Positions 32,579 to 42,791 of a DNA stretch of 64,000 nt are shown here, one piece after another (position 1 is the first letter of the stretch; the number at the start of each line of letters is the position of its first letter). The DNA is from Pseudocercospora fijiensis CIRAD86 (taxonomy: Eukaryota; Ascomycota; Dothideomycetes; Mycosphaerellales; Mycosphaerellaceae): assembly GCF_000340215.1 (NCBI RefSeq), contig NW_006921535.1:711242-775241 (forward strand). Reading direction: 5' to 3'. The position numbers and the translations under genes were made by a program. Below the pieces are notes generated by a model. The model saw only the letters and a program-made list of their open reading frames with translations, was not told the origin of the DNA and ran no database searches.

Positions 32579-33510
32579 TCAAGCATAAAGAGCCATAGAA
32601 GTCAGACTGATGAAAGAATGTGAACTTCCACTAGCTGCCGTCTCCCGCCATCCTCTCCGAACAAGTGCCACGAGCTCGGCCAGGCTGATGAGCGCGGTGA
32701 AGATCCTGACACAGCCAAGTATGAGTGTTGCTGTAGGCCAGGCCAGCCGTAAGATTCCTTCGGATGATACCATTAGTATGGACCTCGCGAAATGGAGGGA
32801 TTGCGCTCGAGATCTTACCTGAACGAGTCCAGCGAGCAAAGGCCCAATCATGCCACCTGCGGCCCAAGCCATGTTGAAAAGAGCCTATGCCTGAGCACAT
32901 GCGCCGTTCTTGCCAAGAAAGACCACTGGTGGCAACTGCTCTAGAATACAAAGCTTCTTAGCGGAGCAAGAGCACTTTCTGGTATTACTGCTTCTGCTGC
33001 ATTGATATTGTATTGCTGGGCTGTCTTTCCACCGCCATGTCATCTGTCACACCCTTCTGGGGGTGCACAAGATCACATCCCGTCTTCTCAATGCCGGTCC
33101 CTATCTCGTATCGCCCACCAGAGCCAAACAACCGCAGCACTGACTCCTTGCCGAATGCGCCCACCAAGGTACACTCCGATGCTGTTTCCCGCACAAAGCA
33201 TAGCAGTCGACCCCCCAAGAGCCAGCAATCCGAGCACAAGAGTGAACTGTCGCGATCCCATTCTATCCGCCATCCAGCCGGCTAGAAGCAAGGCCGTGCT
33301 ATACACAACCAGGAAAATTGAGCCCCATGTCTGAACATCTTCCGGGTCAAGATTCGCTCGTTCCGTCAAGGCGAAGGGAATGCCACACGCAAAGATGTCC
33401 GTGAAGACTGCTAATGCCACGGTAATGATAATGAAAAGTCTTCGAACTCCGGAGTTTGAGAATATCGGTGGCGTGTCTGTCTGCTGATCCGAAAAGCCAA
33501 GCAAACATCA
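32579..33510 (-). pseudogene. MFS transporter remnant, middle deleted
   Basis: The minus strand from 33,504 encodes the N-terminal part of a drug-type major facilitator: RRLFIIITVALAVFTDIFACG, ADRMGSRQFTLVLGLLALGG (loop 2-3 signature) and LGGRIRQGVSAAVVW. The frame then breaks near 33,100. A later frame reads ALFNMAWAAGGMIGPLLAGLVQ and, after a gap resembling a GTAAGA intron (about 32,762-32,819), a last helix ending at 32,579. That second block corresponds to helices near the C-terminus, so helices from about 5 to 9 are missing, and there are stops between. The transporter cannot be functional. Confidence 0.75.
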
Positions 33511-34014
33511 TGATGAAGAGTTTGATCGCCTCCCTCGCCGTGTCCTGTTTATTAGATGATGGTTTTGGCAACGCAGTCTGATTTCGAGACGAACATGTAA
33601 CGCCCATCAAACTGGTGACTAATCAAAGAGTTACGACGGAAAAAATTGCATGGCGTCAAGAATCGTGATCTCACGGTGACAAGAGGACCGGATTTCATTG
33701 CCGTAGATGGCTCTGGCTTTTGGCGTAAAAGCAGGCTCTCTTTGTTGAGGGGGAAGAAAAAAATGCCGAATTGAGAGGAGGTGGGTCTGTATCGGCGTCC
33801 GCGCTCTCCGTCACGATTCATGAAGTTCCTTGTCAAAGCGTGGCTTCGTTTCTGCTATTTACGTTGTGCATATACATGGATCGCCGCGCATATCAGCGTA
33901 ACGATGGACTCCCGGGGCATAGGCCTACCATAACTCAATCCCCTCGACGCCAGCACGCTGCTCGAACGACTTCCGCAAATTCTGCTCCCAAGAATTACGA
34001 GCTCACGTGCCTGT
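33511..34014. other. Intergenic region upstream of the MFS remnant
   Basis: About 500 bp. It includes the former 5' region of the MFS gene and the 3' UTR of the minus-strand secreted-protein gene. Nothing else was recognised. Confidence 0.4.
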
Positions 34015-34752
34015 TCAAGAACTGGTCCTCGTGCTTGTCACAGCATCGGTTCCCGGCGCAGGTACGACAGTAAGAGTCCTGACTGGCACAGGCGTTAAGC
34101 CACCCGTTGTCGCCAAGGTCGATGTATAATTGCCATGAGATGAGGTGCTGTTGGATGAAGGCCAGGACATGCCTGTGCCTTGTGGCGGCTGTAGCGTCAC
34201 CGTCTTGACTCTTGTGGACGTGATTCTCGATGTTCGAAAGCCGGTCGGGATAGGGACGACTGGGACAACGCCGGGCAGGTAGCTGCTTGCGGAGGCAGAG
34301 GAGGATGTTGAGATGGTGAAAAAGACAGGCGACGCGGTTATGCTGGAGGTTATCGTGGCCGTAGTATTCATAGCCATAGGCGACGTTGAGAATGGCGCGG
34401 GAGGCCGCCTTGTTGAAGACGAGGACACAGACTCGGTTGCAGAAGAGGAGCTCCCAAGCATCAAACTTGAAAGCATGCTTTCGAGCTCCTCGAGCCTTGC
34501 TTCGACAGTTTGGACGAAGTCGAGAAGATCTCCCGGGAGGTTCGAAAGGCCTTCTTGGATGTCTTGAATATCTTCGGTAATCGATGGCGAAACGTCCTCT
34601 TTGACAGGCGACGCTGCATCAGCAATCACTACCGGTGTTGCTCGCTTCGAGTGCTGATGAGTGGGCCGATGATGGATATGTCGGGCAGAAGTCGAAGCAG
34701 CTAGGAGAACGAGGGTTATGATGCATCGCGAGCGTGGAATTTTGCGGGGCAT
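34015..34752 (-). CDS. Secreted Ser/Thr-rich protein, function unknown
   Basis: A single frame of 245 residues. Residues about 1-23 form a signal peptide (basic PRKIPRSR, hydrophobic CIITLVLLAAS, small residues before RH). A KR pair at about 33-34 could be a Kex2 site. A short helical segment (about 60-95, LPGDLLDFVQTVEARLEELESML) is followed by a Ser/Thr/Pro-rich region likely to be O-glycosylated, with several N-x-S/T sites. There is no hydrophobic C-terminal GPI signal. It could be a cell-wall or extracellular protein; I recognise no family. Confidence 0.65.
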   Translation of the reverse strand: MPRKIPRSRCIITLVLLAASTSARHIHHRPTHQHSKRATPVVIADAASPVKEDVSPSITEDIQDIQEGLSNLPGDLLDFVQTVEARLEELESMLSSLMLGSSSSATESVSSSSTRRPPAPFSTSPMAMNTTATITSSITASPVFFTISTSSSASASSYLPGVVPVVPIPTGFRTSRITSTRVKTVTLQPPQGTGMSWPSSNSTSSHGNYTSTLATTGGLTPVPVRTLTVVPAPGTDAVTSTRTSS

Positions 34753-35180
34753 GATGGCGGTCCTTCAGCAGAGATTGTAGACGAGAGCGTCAAGCACTTA
34801 CGTTAGGCAGAGTTCTGGGCGATCTATTTCTAATGCTCCAAGCGAGGAGGCTGTCGAGAGAATGGAAGTGCATAAGGGAAATGGCGAGAGCATGAATGTT
34901 TCACGACATTCCAGTGCCGCCTCCCTCGCTCAGTCCTTTGCCCGCCCGCGGTCTGCCGACTGGAGCATCACGAGAGGAGAGCGAGAGCCGGGCAAGAGCA
35001 AGAGCTCGCTGGGCCGAGAAGTCTCTCCTCTGCGAAGGCGATGGAAATCAAATACCCAGTCCAGGGAAATAATGTACTGCGTGGAAAGAGAGAGAGGAAG
35101 ACACGAGAAATCAAAAGCGCCAAGAGCTTAGTCAGCCCCCTCGCGCTTGAAAATAAATATTCACGTCCTCTACTTGTCCC
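34753..35180. other. Divergent intergenic region
   Basis: About 430 bp between the minus-strand secreted-protein gene and the plus-strand DNA glycosylase, so it holds both promoters. It is purine-rich (GAGAG runs) on the plus strand near 34970-35110. Confidence 0.45.
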
Positions 35181-35969
35181 ATGACAGACGAACCTACGAC
35201 CGATGAGATCTCCTGCGCGGGTCGCAACTGCAGTGTCTCCAGCAGCCGGCCGAAGCTGAGAAGAAGCAGTCGCAAGCGGGCAATCAGTGAAGTCTCGGAA
35301 ACCGCTGCTCCATCGTTGACGTCTGCTTCTGCTTCACCCGCGAAGAAACGCAGGCAATCCGGCAAATATGCCCCGCCTTCGAAATATGCGCATTTGACGC
35401 CTCTCGCAGACATCCTGCAACCGAATTTGATTTGCGTGTTCGTCGGCTTCAATCCTGGAGTCACGACGGCTCAGACCGGTCACGCTTATGCGCACCCGAG
35501 CAACCTGTTCTGGAAACTATTGCACAGCAGTGGCTGTACGGATGAACGCCTGGTGCCTGAGCAGGACATCGACTTGCCCCGACTCTACGGTATGGGCAAC
35601 ACGAACATTGTCGCTCGACCGAGCAAGGATGCAGCCGAATTGAGCAAAGCTGAATCCGCAGCAGGCACTCCATTGTTGGAAGAGAAAGTGCGAAAGTATC
35701 GGCCAGAGGCGGTCTGCGTCGTGGGGAAGGGCATCTGGGAGTCTATCTGGCGCTGGCGGTATAAGCGTGAGATTCAGAAGCATGAGTTTAGATATGGTTG
35801 GCAGGACGAGAAGGAACGTATGGGCAAGACAGACGATTGGCCTGGTGCTGTGGTATTTGTTGCGACTGCTACCAGTGGGCTGGCTGCAAATCTGAGGCCA
35901 CATGAGAAAGAGGCTATCTGGAAACCTTTTGGTGAATGGGTGAAGCAGAGGAGGCAGGAACGAATGTGA
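35181..35969 (+). CDS. TDG/Thp1-type uracil/thymine DNA glycosylase
   Basis: A single frame of 262 residues. The first 70 residues are basic and Ser-rich (KLRRSSRKR, PAKKRR), suited to DNA binding and nuclear import. The catalytic fold begins at LICVFVGFNPG; GFNPG at 89-93 is the TDG/MUG motif whose Asn activates water. GHAYAHPSNLFWKLLHSSG follows, the loop that in TDG reads GHxYxxPxNxFWxxL. The C-terminal VFVATATSGLAANLRP matches the intercalation-loop region. Family members such as fission yeast Thp1 remove uracil, thymine or deaminated bases from mispairs in base-excision repair. Confidence 0.88.
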   Translation: MTDEPTTDEISCAGRNCSVSSSRPKLRRSSRKRAISEVSETAAPSLTSASASPAKKRRQSGKYAPPSKYAHLTPLADILQPNLICVFVGFNPGVTTAQTGHAYAHPSNLFWKLLHSSGCTDERLVPEQDIDLPRLYGMGNTNIVARPSKDAAELSKAESAAGTPLLEEKVRKYRPEAVCVVGKGIWESIWRWRYKREIQKHEFRYGWQDEKERMGKTDDWPGAVVFVATATSGLAANLRPHEKEAIWKPFGEWVKQRRQERM

Positions 35970-36261
35970 ACAGCTCTTGCAGGAAGTCTTGATATGTGAT
36001 GCGCATGGAATTTGCTCTCAGGCCCGCCTTCTTTTCATATCGAGACCGCGCTGACCTCACATTAGCCCTTTACGCTTTCCATAGCAGACGAGTCGGGACT
36101 GCCAAACAAGTAAGCAAAACTTCACGACATTCATCCACAACAACAACGCTCGAAGCGACAGCATTCGCCATCATCGAGGCCCTCCCACAGATCAATCGCC
36201 TCTCCGAATCACGCTTGCTCTATACCGTTGCCTGGCGACAGCATCATAAGCAAACATAGCA

Positions 36262-39200
36262 ATGCCTCCGGTCTCCGTGGGTCCGAAGACTAGGAGCTGG
36301 CTACTTCAAGCCGACATTCCAAACCGCGCTCATGTCAGCCAGACGAACGAATGTTTGGCACTACTCAAAAGCGACGCCAAAATCGCCAGAGGTGCAATTT
36401 TAGGATGTCATGCTGCCGAAAGCAACTCCCAACTCCTTTTGGAACGCAACATCTCGTTTCAGGTCTCTCCTTCACCGTTCGCGCCAGTCTTCAGAATTGA
36501 GTATGCACCCTTCTATAAGGGCCAAAATATGACGCAAGAAGAAAAGACGGAGCATGAGAACCGTCGTCTTGCCGTCGAGTTTGCAGCTTATCCGGACGAG
36601 GACATCGTGCAGGATAGATCCGCACCAGGTGCTCCGTATGCTGGCCGCAGCGATCCTAATCCCTATCCGCCTGGACCCTTCACCTTTTCGAACCAGCTCC
36701 GCAATGTCCGCTATTGCAGTGGCGATGACGAAACTCTTCCGCAATTCATCCTCAGTTTGAAAAAGGCTCATATATTTACATTCGAGGCTGGTTCCTGCAC
36801 CAAGTACGCTTTCTCTCAGCCAGTGCCCCAAGCGTCGCAGAAGGACACTGACACCTTTCGATCAATAATCCGCCGTGTCATCGAATCGAAGGCCACCATG
36901 TTCGTGGCTTTCAAATCCAACGACTCCATTCCTGGTGTCTGTTGGAGACTTTTCACCGCAATGCCACCCTCTTCCTTCACGTCATGGTGGCCGTGGGTCA
37001 GGCTAATAGATCCCACGGACCGGGACAGTTGGAAGAGTATCATGGAATTCGCTCCCGGGCGAAGCTTCGAGCTCTTTCCTGACCTCATTCAGAAGCTATT
37101 CGCGGTTAGACCGCGCAACTGGAACAATAACTCACCAAATGCGGACACGCTGCCCACGCAACTTCAAATTGCAAGGCAAAATCGTATTATACGCTTTCAA
37201 GACTCCAGACAATACTTGGCGGTTGTCCTGGGCAGCTTCGCCTACGAAGAGCAGAACGAGCGTTCACGACTGAGCAATCACTTCAATGGCAGTCATGAAT
37301 GTGAGATCTTTAGCTCCAGTGGCGACGTGGTAGGAACGCGCAAGTACCTTGTTGCGCTTAATTTACCGAGCGACGTGATGAGCCGAGGACAGGACGATGC
37401 AAGAGAACCAATACCGGTACGACAAGGCCTGCCTACAGTCGGAGAGCGTGTGCAGATATCTGTCACAATTAAGCAGACTCCACAAACATGGCAGGGAGAG
37501 GTGGTCAGAATTTGAATCAAGAGCAGACGAACATCGTTGAACATTACTTCACGCATCAAGTGACACTTGTGCGTGGCCCGCCGGGAACTGGAAAGACCAC
37601 GCTGATCGATGTCATCGCACGATTGGAGAGGGATTTCGAACAACGTCACTGGCTGTGCACTGAGAGCAACGACGCATGCGACGTTCTGGTGCGAAAGTTA
37701 GTTACAACTTGCGGCGATACACAGCCAAAGCGTTTGCTCCGATTGAGGGCTTCGGTCGAAGAAGGCTTCAACTACACTGTGGCGCAGAATAGGGTGATAT
37801 CTCTGCCATTGCCTTCTACCCCAGTGAGTCCAGGTGCTCAGACTTTCGCTGAAGCTATACAGCAGTTCCTGTCCGATCAGGATCATGTCGCCAAAGCCAT
37901 GAGCCTCGACAATCTCATCAAGGCTAGATTGATAGCATCGCGGAGCGCCGGTTTCATTGAGTTGTACACCAACGAGGCACAGATGTTGGACACTTTACAG
38001 CAGAGAGCGGTAGCGTTTCGAACTCTCGGCTACCAGCATGCTTCTCGCAGAGAGTACGAGGAGGAATTGCAACGAATTGAGAGGCAGTTCGTCAATCAAT
38101 TGGGCTTAGTTCAACAAGACTATGTCGGAGCATGTCTCGGCATCTGCTCTACGGCTGCAGCGTCCTCTGGTCGATTGATGGGTAGGTTCTCTCCACGAGG
38201 CATGGTCATGGATGAAGCGTCACAGTTCCAGGAAGCCAGCGCTGTTGGTGCCATTTTATATGCGGTCAAGCGTGGAGAATTACGACGCCTTCCTAGATCG
38301 GAGATGATCACCAGCTTCCTCCAACCATCACGGCAGGGAACAATCCTTTCCGCGACACTGCAAAATTGTCGCTATTCGAACGTCTGATTCGCGGAGGGTT
38401 TGGGGTATTGACGCTGAAAACCCAATATCGAATGGCACCGCAGATCAGTCAAACTTCGAGACAGCTTATATATCAGCAAGACAGCATTCACATTATTGAT
38501 GGACTGAATACGTTGAGCCAAGGCGGACAAGTCGCTAGGTTCCGGAAATTTGCGACACAGTTTGCCGCCACAATGGGGGAACAGTATCTTGCTCAGGACA
38601 CAAATTCGTTCGTAGTGTCTCCAGTCAACTGGCCTGGGGATCCTCGCACGCTTGCACCTCAACGGGCTGTAGGCAGTACCTCGAGGTACAACCTGAATAC
38701 GGCATGGATTACAGCGCGCACCGTTTTGGAGCTCCTACGATTTGGGTATATTGCCAGTGACATCATGGTCATTGCGTTCTACACCGACCAAGTCGAGCTC
38801 ATCAAGGCAATACTCAAAGACGCGCCTCTTGCGGATGCGTTCACTGTCACAACTGTGGATGGAGCGCAGGGCCAGGAAAGTAAGGTCACTATCATCGACG
38901 CAGTCATGCAGGGCGCAGCATTCGCTTCTGGAATGAATTTTATTGGCGCTGACAAGCGTCGATTCAACGTTGCTATGAGCAGAGCTCAGGTCGGTAGAAT
39001 CATCATCGCGAACCAGAGTATGGTCACAAATCCGCGAGACAAGAGCGTTTGGCGTCGGCTGATCGAGGACCATGAAAAGTCGAAGCGCATTCTTCAAGGT
39101 GGCCCTTTCAATCAGGCACTACCAGATGCTGCTGCTGACGCCAACATTTTGGCCAATATGCAGACCTTCCAACACCGCGCTCAACCTGGAGGCCATCAAT

Positions 39201-39403
39201 CACCCGGCTTGCGTCGTTACGGTGCCGCTCAAGAGCCACTGGACCGGACTTACGCACAAAGTGCCTTTATCAGGGCTACATACGCTCCCATTGCGACTGC
39301 TGATATCTACCTGCGGCGATACAATCGAGACTTGCCAGCAGCTATCGACAGATATCTTGCGGAACACGGCGACGATGGGATTGCGGTCGAGAACATCCCA
39401 TAG
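36262..39403 (+). pseudogene. SF1 (UPF1/DNA2-like) helicase gene with two frame breaks
   Basis: Three consecutive plus-strand frames together make one helicase. Frame A, 36262-37515 (417 codons), is an unrecognised N-terminal region. Frame B, from about 37472 to 38296, has Walker A GPPGTGKTT and Walker B DEASQ. Frame C, from 38297 to 39403, has motif III GDDHQLPP, QYRMAP (motif IV), DGAQGQES (motif V) and RRFNVAMSRA (motif VI). A-to-B and B-to-C are both -1 shifts, near 37472-37516 and 38292-38296, and no intron fits; at B-to-C a TAG sits just upstream in frame C. A C-terminal block (AxxYLRRYNRDLPAAIDRYL) looks UBA-like. The catalytic motifs are undamaged apart from the shifts, so either the lesions are recent or the assembly has base errors. 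Confidence 0.8.
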
Positions 39404-40502
39404 AAGCCAGGAACGCGGCTTGCGCAGTTCTGCTGAGCAGAGTCCGAAGCAGTCGTTGTTGTCTGTCAAGAAGTCGAACATTGAGCTCTCTCCAAATACA
39501 GTCCGGTAGTGGATGTATGGAGAGCCCAACCTTCCATAATTCCGAGTCAATTTTCATCTATCAATTCCACACCGTCTTGCTACTTCTGACGCATCCCTAC
39601 AACCTGTCGCAATCACAAGGGGAAGCCACGATGAGTCGTATTCCACAGCCGAAAAAGCCGTATGGCACATTGAGGGATCATCCCATGATGGAATGAGATC
39701 GCGAAGCATTGCTTTCGATACTGCAATCCAGGACCGTATTCGCGCTTATTACCGCGCAGAGTCCAGACTTGTGAAGCGGCCACGAGGTTCCAATTGTGAA
39801 CAGTCGTACCGTTTCCATTTGAGAGGCATGTGCATCACAAGTGCGCGCAATTGATGGCTTGAAAAAAAGCTTGGGGTTTTCCGTTCTGAGAATATTTAAT
39901 AGGGGTTTTGTCGCTGAGAATTGTAGAACTACTGTAACTCGTCGCCCTGTAACCTCACCTGGTAGAACTAGTAACTCATCGACACTCCTTCTTACTCTTG
40001 CAAACTATAGATTTACTATATATTACGACGTATATCAAGATGGACTGCCGTGCACAAAGACTAACTTCTTAATAACTTTGAGCGTGTAGCACTCGGGTCA
40101 GGCTCCGTTCTGGACTTCTTCCTTCTTACGAGTGCCGGCGATTAACAGCCTTATGCTAACATTTAGCTATCTTTCCGGTAGCACCTACTATATACGAACA
40201 GTAACCTTTTGTTATTTTCTCGCGACTGGCAAGCGCACATCGCCACTAAAAATATCCTTGCACACACAAACCGCCAAGCTTTGATTCTTAAAGATCTTCG
40301 TACTATATTAATTATACAGCATAAAGTCTTGGCGCGTTGCTAAGGGGTGTTAAGCCTAGAACTACTAGCTTACCAATAGCGCCATGTCACGCAATGCAGT
40401 CTGATATTTCAGACATATACACCTGATGCGCAATGTCTCATATACAACATTAGCTGCTCATGCTACTGCTCCTGCTACACAAGCCGACCTCTGCATCCAA
40501 GA
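39404..40502. other. Intergenic region with an AT-rich repeat relic
   Basis: From about 39,850 to 40,400 composition drops to AT-rich with many TA and TAG/CTA steps, like the retrotransposon region, but no domain survives. The rest is ordinary. The 82-codon open frame at 39841-40089 lies in the relic and is not a credible gene. Confidence 0.5.
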
Positions 40503-41370
40503 ATGGTTTCCAACCAGTATTACGCACTTGTCGCCGGTATCGGCCCAGGGACAGGACGGGCAGTGGCATTGAAGTTCTCAAAGGAGTATCCAGTGGTGTT
40601 GTTGTCAAGAAGGACAGAAAGTTTCACCGATGTTGTAGAATACATTCATAAGAACGGAGGCAGAGCTCTTGGCATCGCAGCCGACGCAACGGACGAAGCC
40701 TCTCTCGCAAAGGCCTTGGAGACGATCGAGCAGCAACTTCCGGGACTCCAGCTGGTCGCGGCTATCTACAATGTTCGTCCTAACTCCCGGCCCAGCAGGC
40801 GTCCTTTCCTGGACCTGAAGATTGAAGATCTCGATACCAGCTTGCATGGCAATGTGTAAGTCGCGAAACGAAACGAGATTTGTATGCAGGGTATTTGCTG
40901 ATGATCTTAGGCGTGGTCTGTTTTACTTTGCTCAAGCCACCATTCCGAAACTCTTAACGACAGTCGAAAGCAAGCCAGAACATGCTCCTACATTCATTTT
41001 GACAGGCGCAACTGCGTCGATTCGGGGCTCGAAGCTATGGTCTGTCATTGCCGCGGGCAAATCTGGTGCCCGAGTGCTGGTCCAGTCTCTGGCGCGGGAG
41101 TTTGGGGAACAGGGAGTACATGTCGGGCATGCGATCATTGATGGCAGCATTGATGAGCCTGATGCCAAGTTTGCAGATGGCAATGAAGCTACTCCTGATG
41201 GCAAGATCAGTCCTTACGGCGTACGTCCAATTTGAACTTCCTGTCGGCAGAGAAATGGGTTGCTGACCAATTGCGGATAGATTGCTGAAGCATACTGGAG
41301 TTTGCATACCCAGCATAGGAGTGCCTGGACGCATGAGATTGATCTGAGGCCGTTCAATGAGAAATTCTGA
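40503..41370 (+). CDS. Atypical short-chain dehydrogenase/reductase
   Basis: Three exons, 40503-40855, 40911-41220 and 41281-41370, with introns of 55 and 60 bp and consistent phases, give 250 residues. GIGPGTGRAVALKF (about 12-25) is the Rossmann glycine motif and VVLLSRR suggests an NADP-type pocket. FILTGATASIRGS gives the strand with the catalytic Ser region, but the usual YxxxK Tyr is replaced: the block reads WSVIAAGKSG, keeping the Lys. AREFGEQGVHVGHAIIDG follows. This Tyr-less form is common in one fungal SDR subgroup. The substrate is unknown. The last exon encodes the C-terminal AYWSLHTQHRSAWTHEIDLRP motif. Confidence 0.85.
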
Positions 41371-41684
41371 GGATGTCAATTCGTTGTCAGCAATCTTTCG
41401 AAGCAGATGGCTCGTGGTTCCTTCTAGCAGTGACTAGCTCAATGCATGGAGAGGGACGCCATGTGATATCTTGTGCCTACAGTGAAGAGATGTTTTCGAC
41501 GCATGGTAGCCTGTCATAATGATTGTGAAGTAAATAAAAGTGGCATTCTTTGCCGCTATTTTTGGATACATTCAGGGCACTGCCGCGGCCAAGGATCAGG
41601 GAGGAAACACGTCTTCAGACTTCAGTTTACGCGCATTATTTCCTCCCCACAATCCCATCGCTTACGCATCATACAATCATTACA
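41371..41684. other. Short intergenic region before the GRASP gene
   Basis: About 310 bp holding the SDR 3' UTR and the GRASP promoter. An open frame that runs into the GRASP gene from 41550 is an upstream extension without supporting similarity. Confidence 0.5.
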
Positions 41685-42791
41685 ATGGCCAACATGTTCG
41701 GCGCCCTTAATCGCTTCATCTCCCGACTTGACTCGGATCCCAATGCCGTCGCGGGTGCCAGATCCCAGTCGTCCTCTGGCGGCCACTATGGCTTCCAGAT
41801 CCTCCGCAACACCAACAGCCAAATCCCTTTAGAGCCCTGGTTCGACTTCATCATCGGCATCAATGGTCACAACATCGAGAATCCCGATCCAAATTTGTTT
41901 GTTACGGAGCTCAAAAATTGTGCTGGAAGCACCGTCTCTCTGGGCATCTTCGGCGCAAAAGGAAGCCAGATTCGAGAGATCTACATCACCGTGCCGAATC
42001 TTGCTGCAGGCGAAGCCCTCGGCTTAGCACTCCAATGGGCGCCATTGGCCATGGCCGATGATGTGTGGCATATTCTGGATGTGATGCCGAACTCACCTGC
42101 TGATGTTGCTGGACTCTTGCCTTACAGCGACTACGTGATTGGGTCTCCCGATGCTCCAGCCCTGGCCGGAGATGCTGCCTTGGGACGGATTGTGGAAGCA
42201 TACATGGATGCGCCGCTGCGGCTTTGGGTCTACAACAATGAGTACGATGTGACAAGAATGCTCACCATCACTCCTGCGAGGAATTGGGGTGGCGATGGAG
42301 CTTTAGGCTGTGTGCTGGGTTATGGTGCTTTGCACAGGATTCCAGCTCCGCTTACTGAGCCTTCCACTGGTCCTGGAGAAACGATGTTTGAGAGCAACGA
42401 AAAGGATGCTCCAGCATATCAGGCTCCTATGAGTGCTGATGCCGGCGATGCACCACCTGCACAGGGCGGCGGATTCTTGGTGCCCGCAAATATGGCAAAC
42501 TTCACGGCGCCAGGTACAACGCCTCCTCCTCCTCCTCCTCCTTCTGCAGGCTCAGCGCCGTCCAAAGGACCGCCAGCTGGAAAAGCGAGAAAGGCTCGGG
42601 CACATCATGCGCCCGCTGCCGGACTGGATGATTATTTTGCAGAAGGAGAGCAGAAAAGTCGTGAGCTCGAGGGAAACACAACAAGCAAGACGAGTGGTCT
42701 ACCTCCTCCACCAAAATCTGGGGGGCCTCCAAAGGCAGGAACTCCTCTCCCTCCCAAGGCAGACGAAGCGAAAGAAGCAGATGAGGCATGA
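41685..42791 (+). CDS. GRH1: GRASP55/65 family Golgi/unconventional secretion protein (Grh1-like)
   Basis: A single frame; 368 residues from the ATG at 41685. Two PDZ-like domains fill about 20-215: HYGFQILRNTNSQIPLEPWFDFIIGINGHNI opens the first and WHILDVMPNSPADVAGLLPYSDYVIG the second, both standard GRASP signatures. The rest is Pro/Ala/Gly-rich with a polyproline run near 42,530. GRASPs tether Golgi membranes, organise ER exit sites and serve unconventional secretion. Translation from the second ATG at 41694 would give MFGALNRF, an amphipathic start with Met-Phe, as in yeast Grh1, where N-acetylation plus helix replaces the animal myristate. The first ATG gives MANMFG; neither starts with Gly at position 2. 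Confidence 0.9.
   Translation: MANMFGALNRFISRLDSDPNAVAGARSQSSSGGHYGFQILRNTNSQIPLEPWFDFIIGINGHNIENPDPNLFVTELKNCAGSTVSLGIFGAKGSQIREIYITVPNLAAGEALGLALQWAPLAMADDVWHILDVMPNSPADVAGLLPYSDYVIGSPDAPALAGDAALGRIVEAYMDAPLRLWVYNNEYDVTRMLTITPARNWGGDGALGCVLGYGALHRIPAPLTEPSTGPGETMFESNEKDAPAYQAPMSADAGDAPPAQGGGFLVPANMANFTAPGTTPPPPPPPSAGSAPSKGPPAGKARKARAHHAPAAGLDDYFAEGEQKSRELEGNTTSKTSGLPPPPKSGGPPKAGTPLPPKADEAKEADEA

Noticed and set aside
37488..37515. Programmed -1 frameshifting or a tiny intron joining helicase frames A and B
   Set aside because: No X-XXY-YYZ slippery heptamer is seen, and any GT..AG pair across the junction would be about 20 bp, far below fungal minimum intron length.
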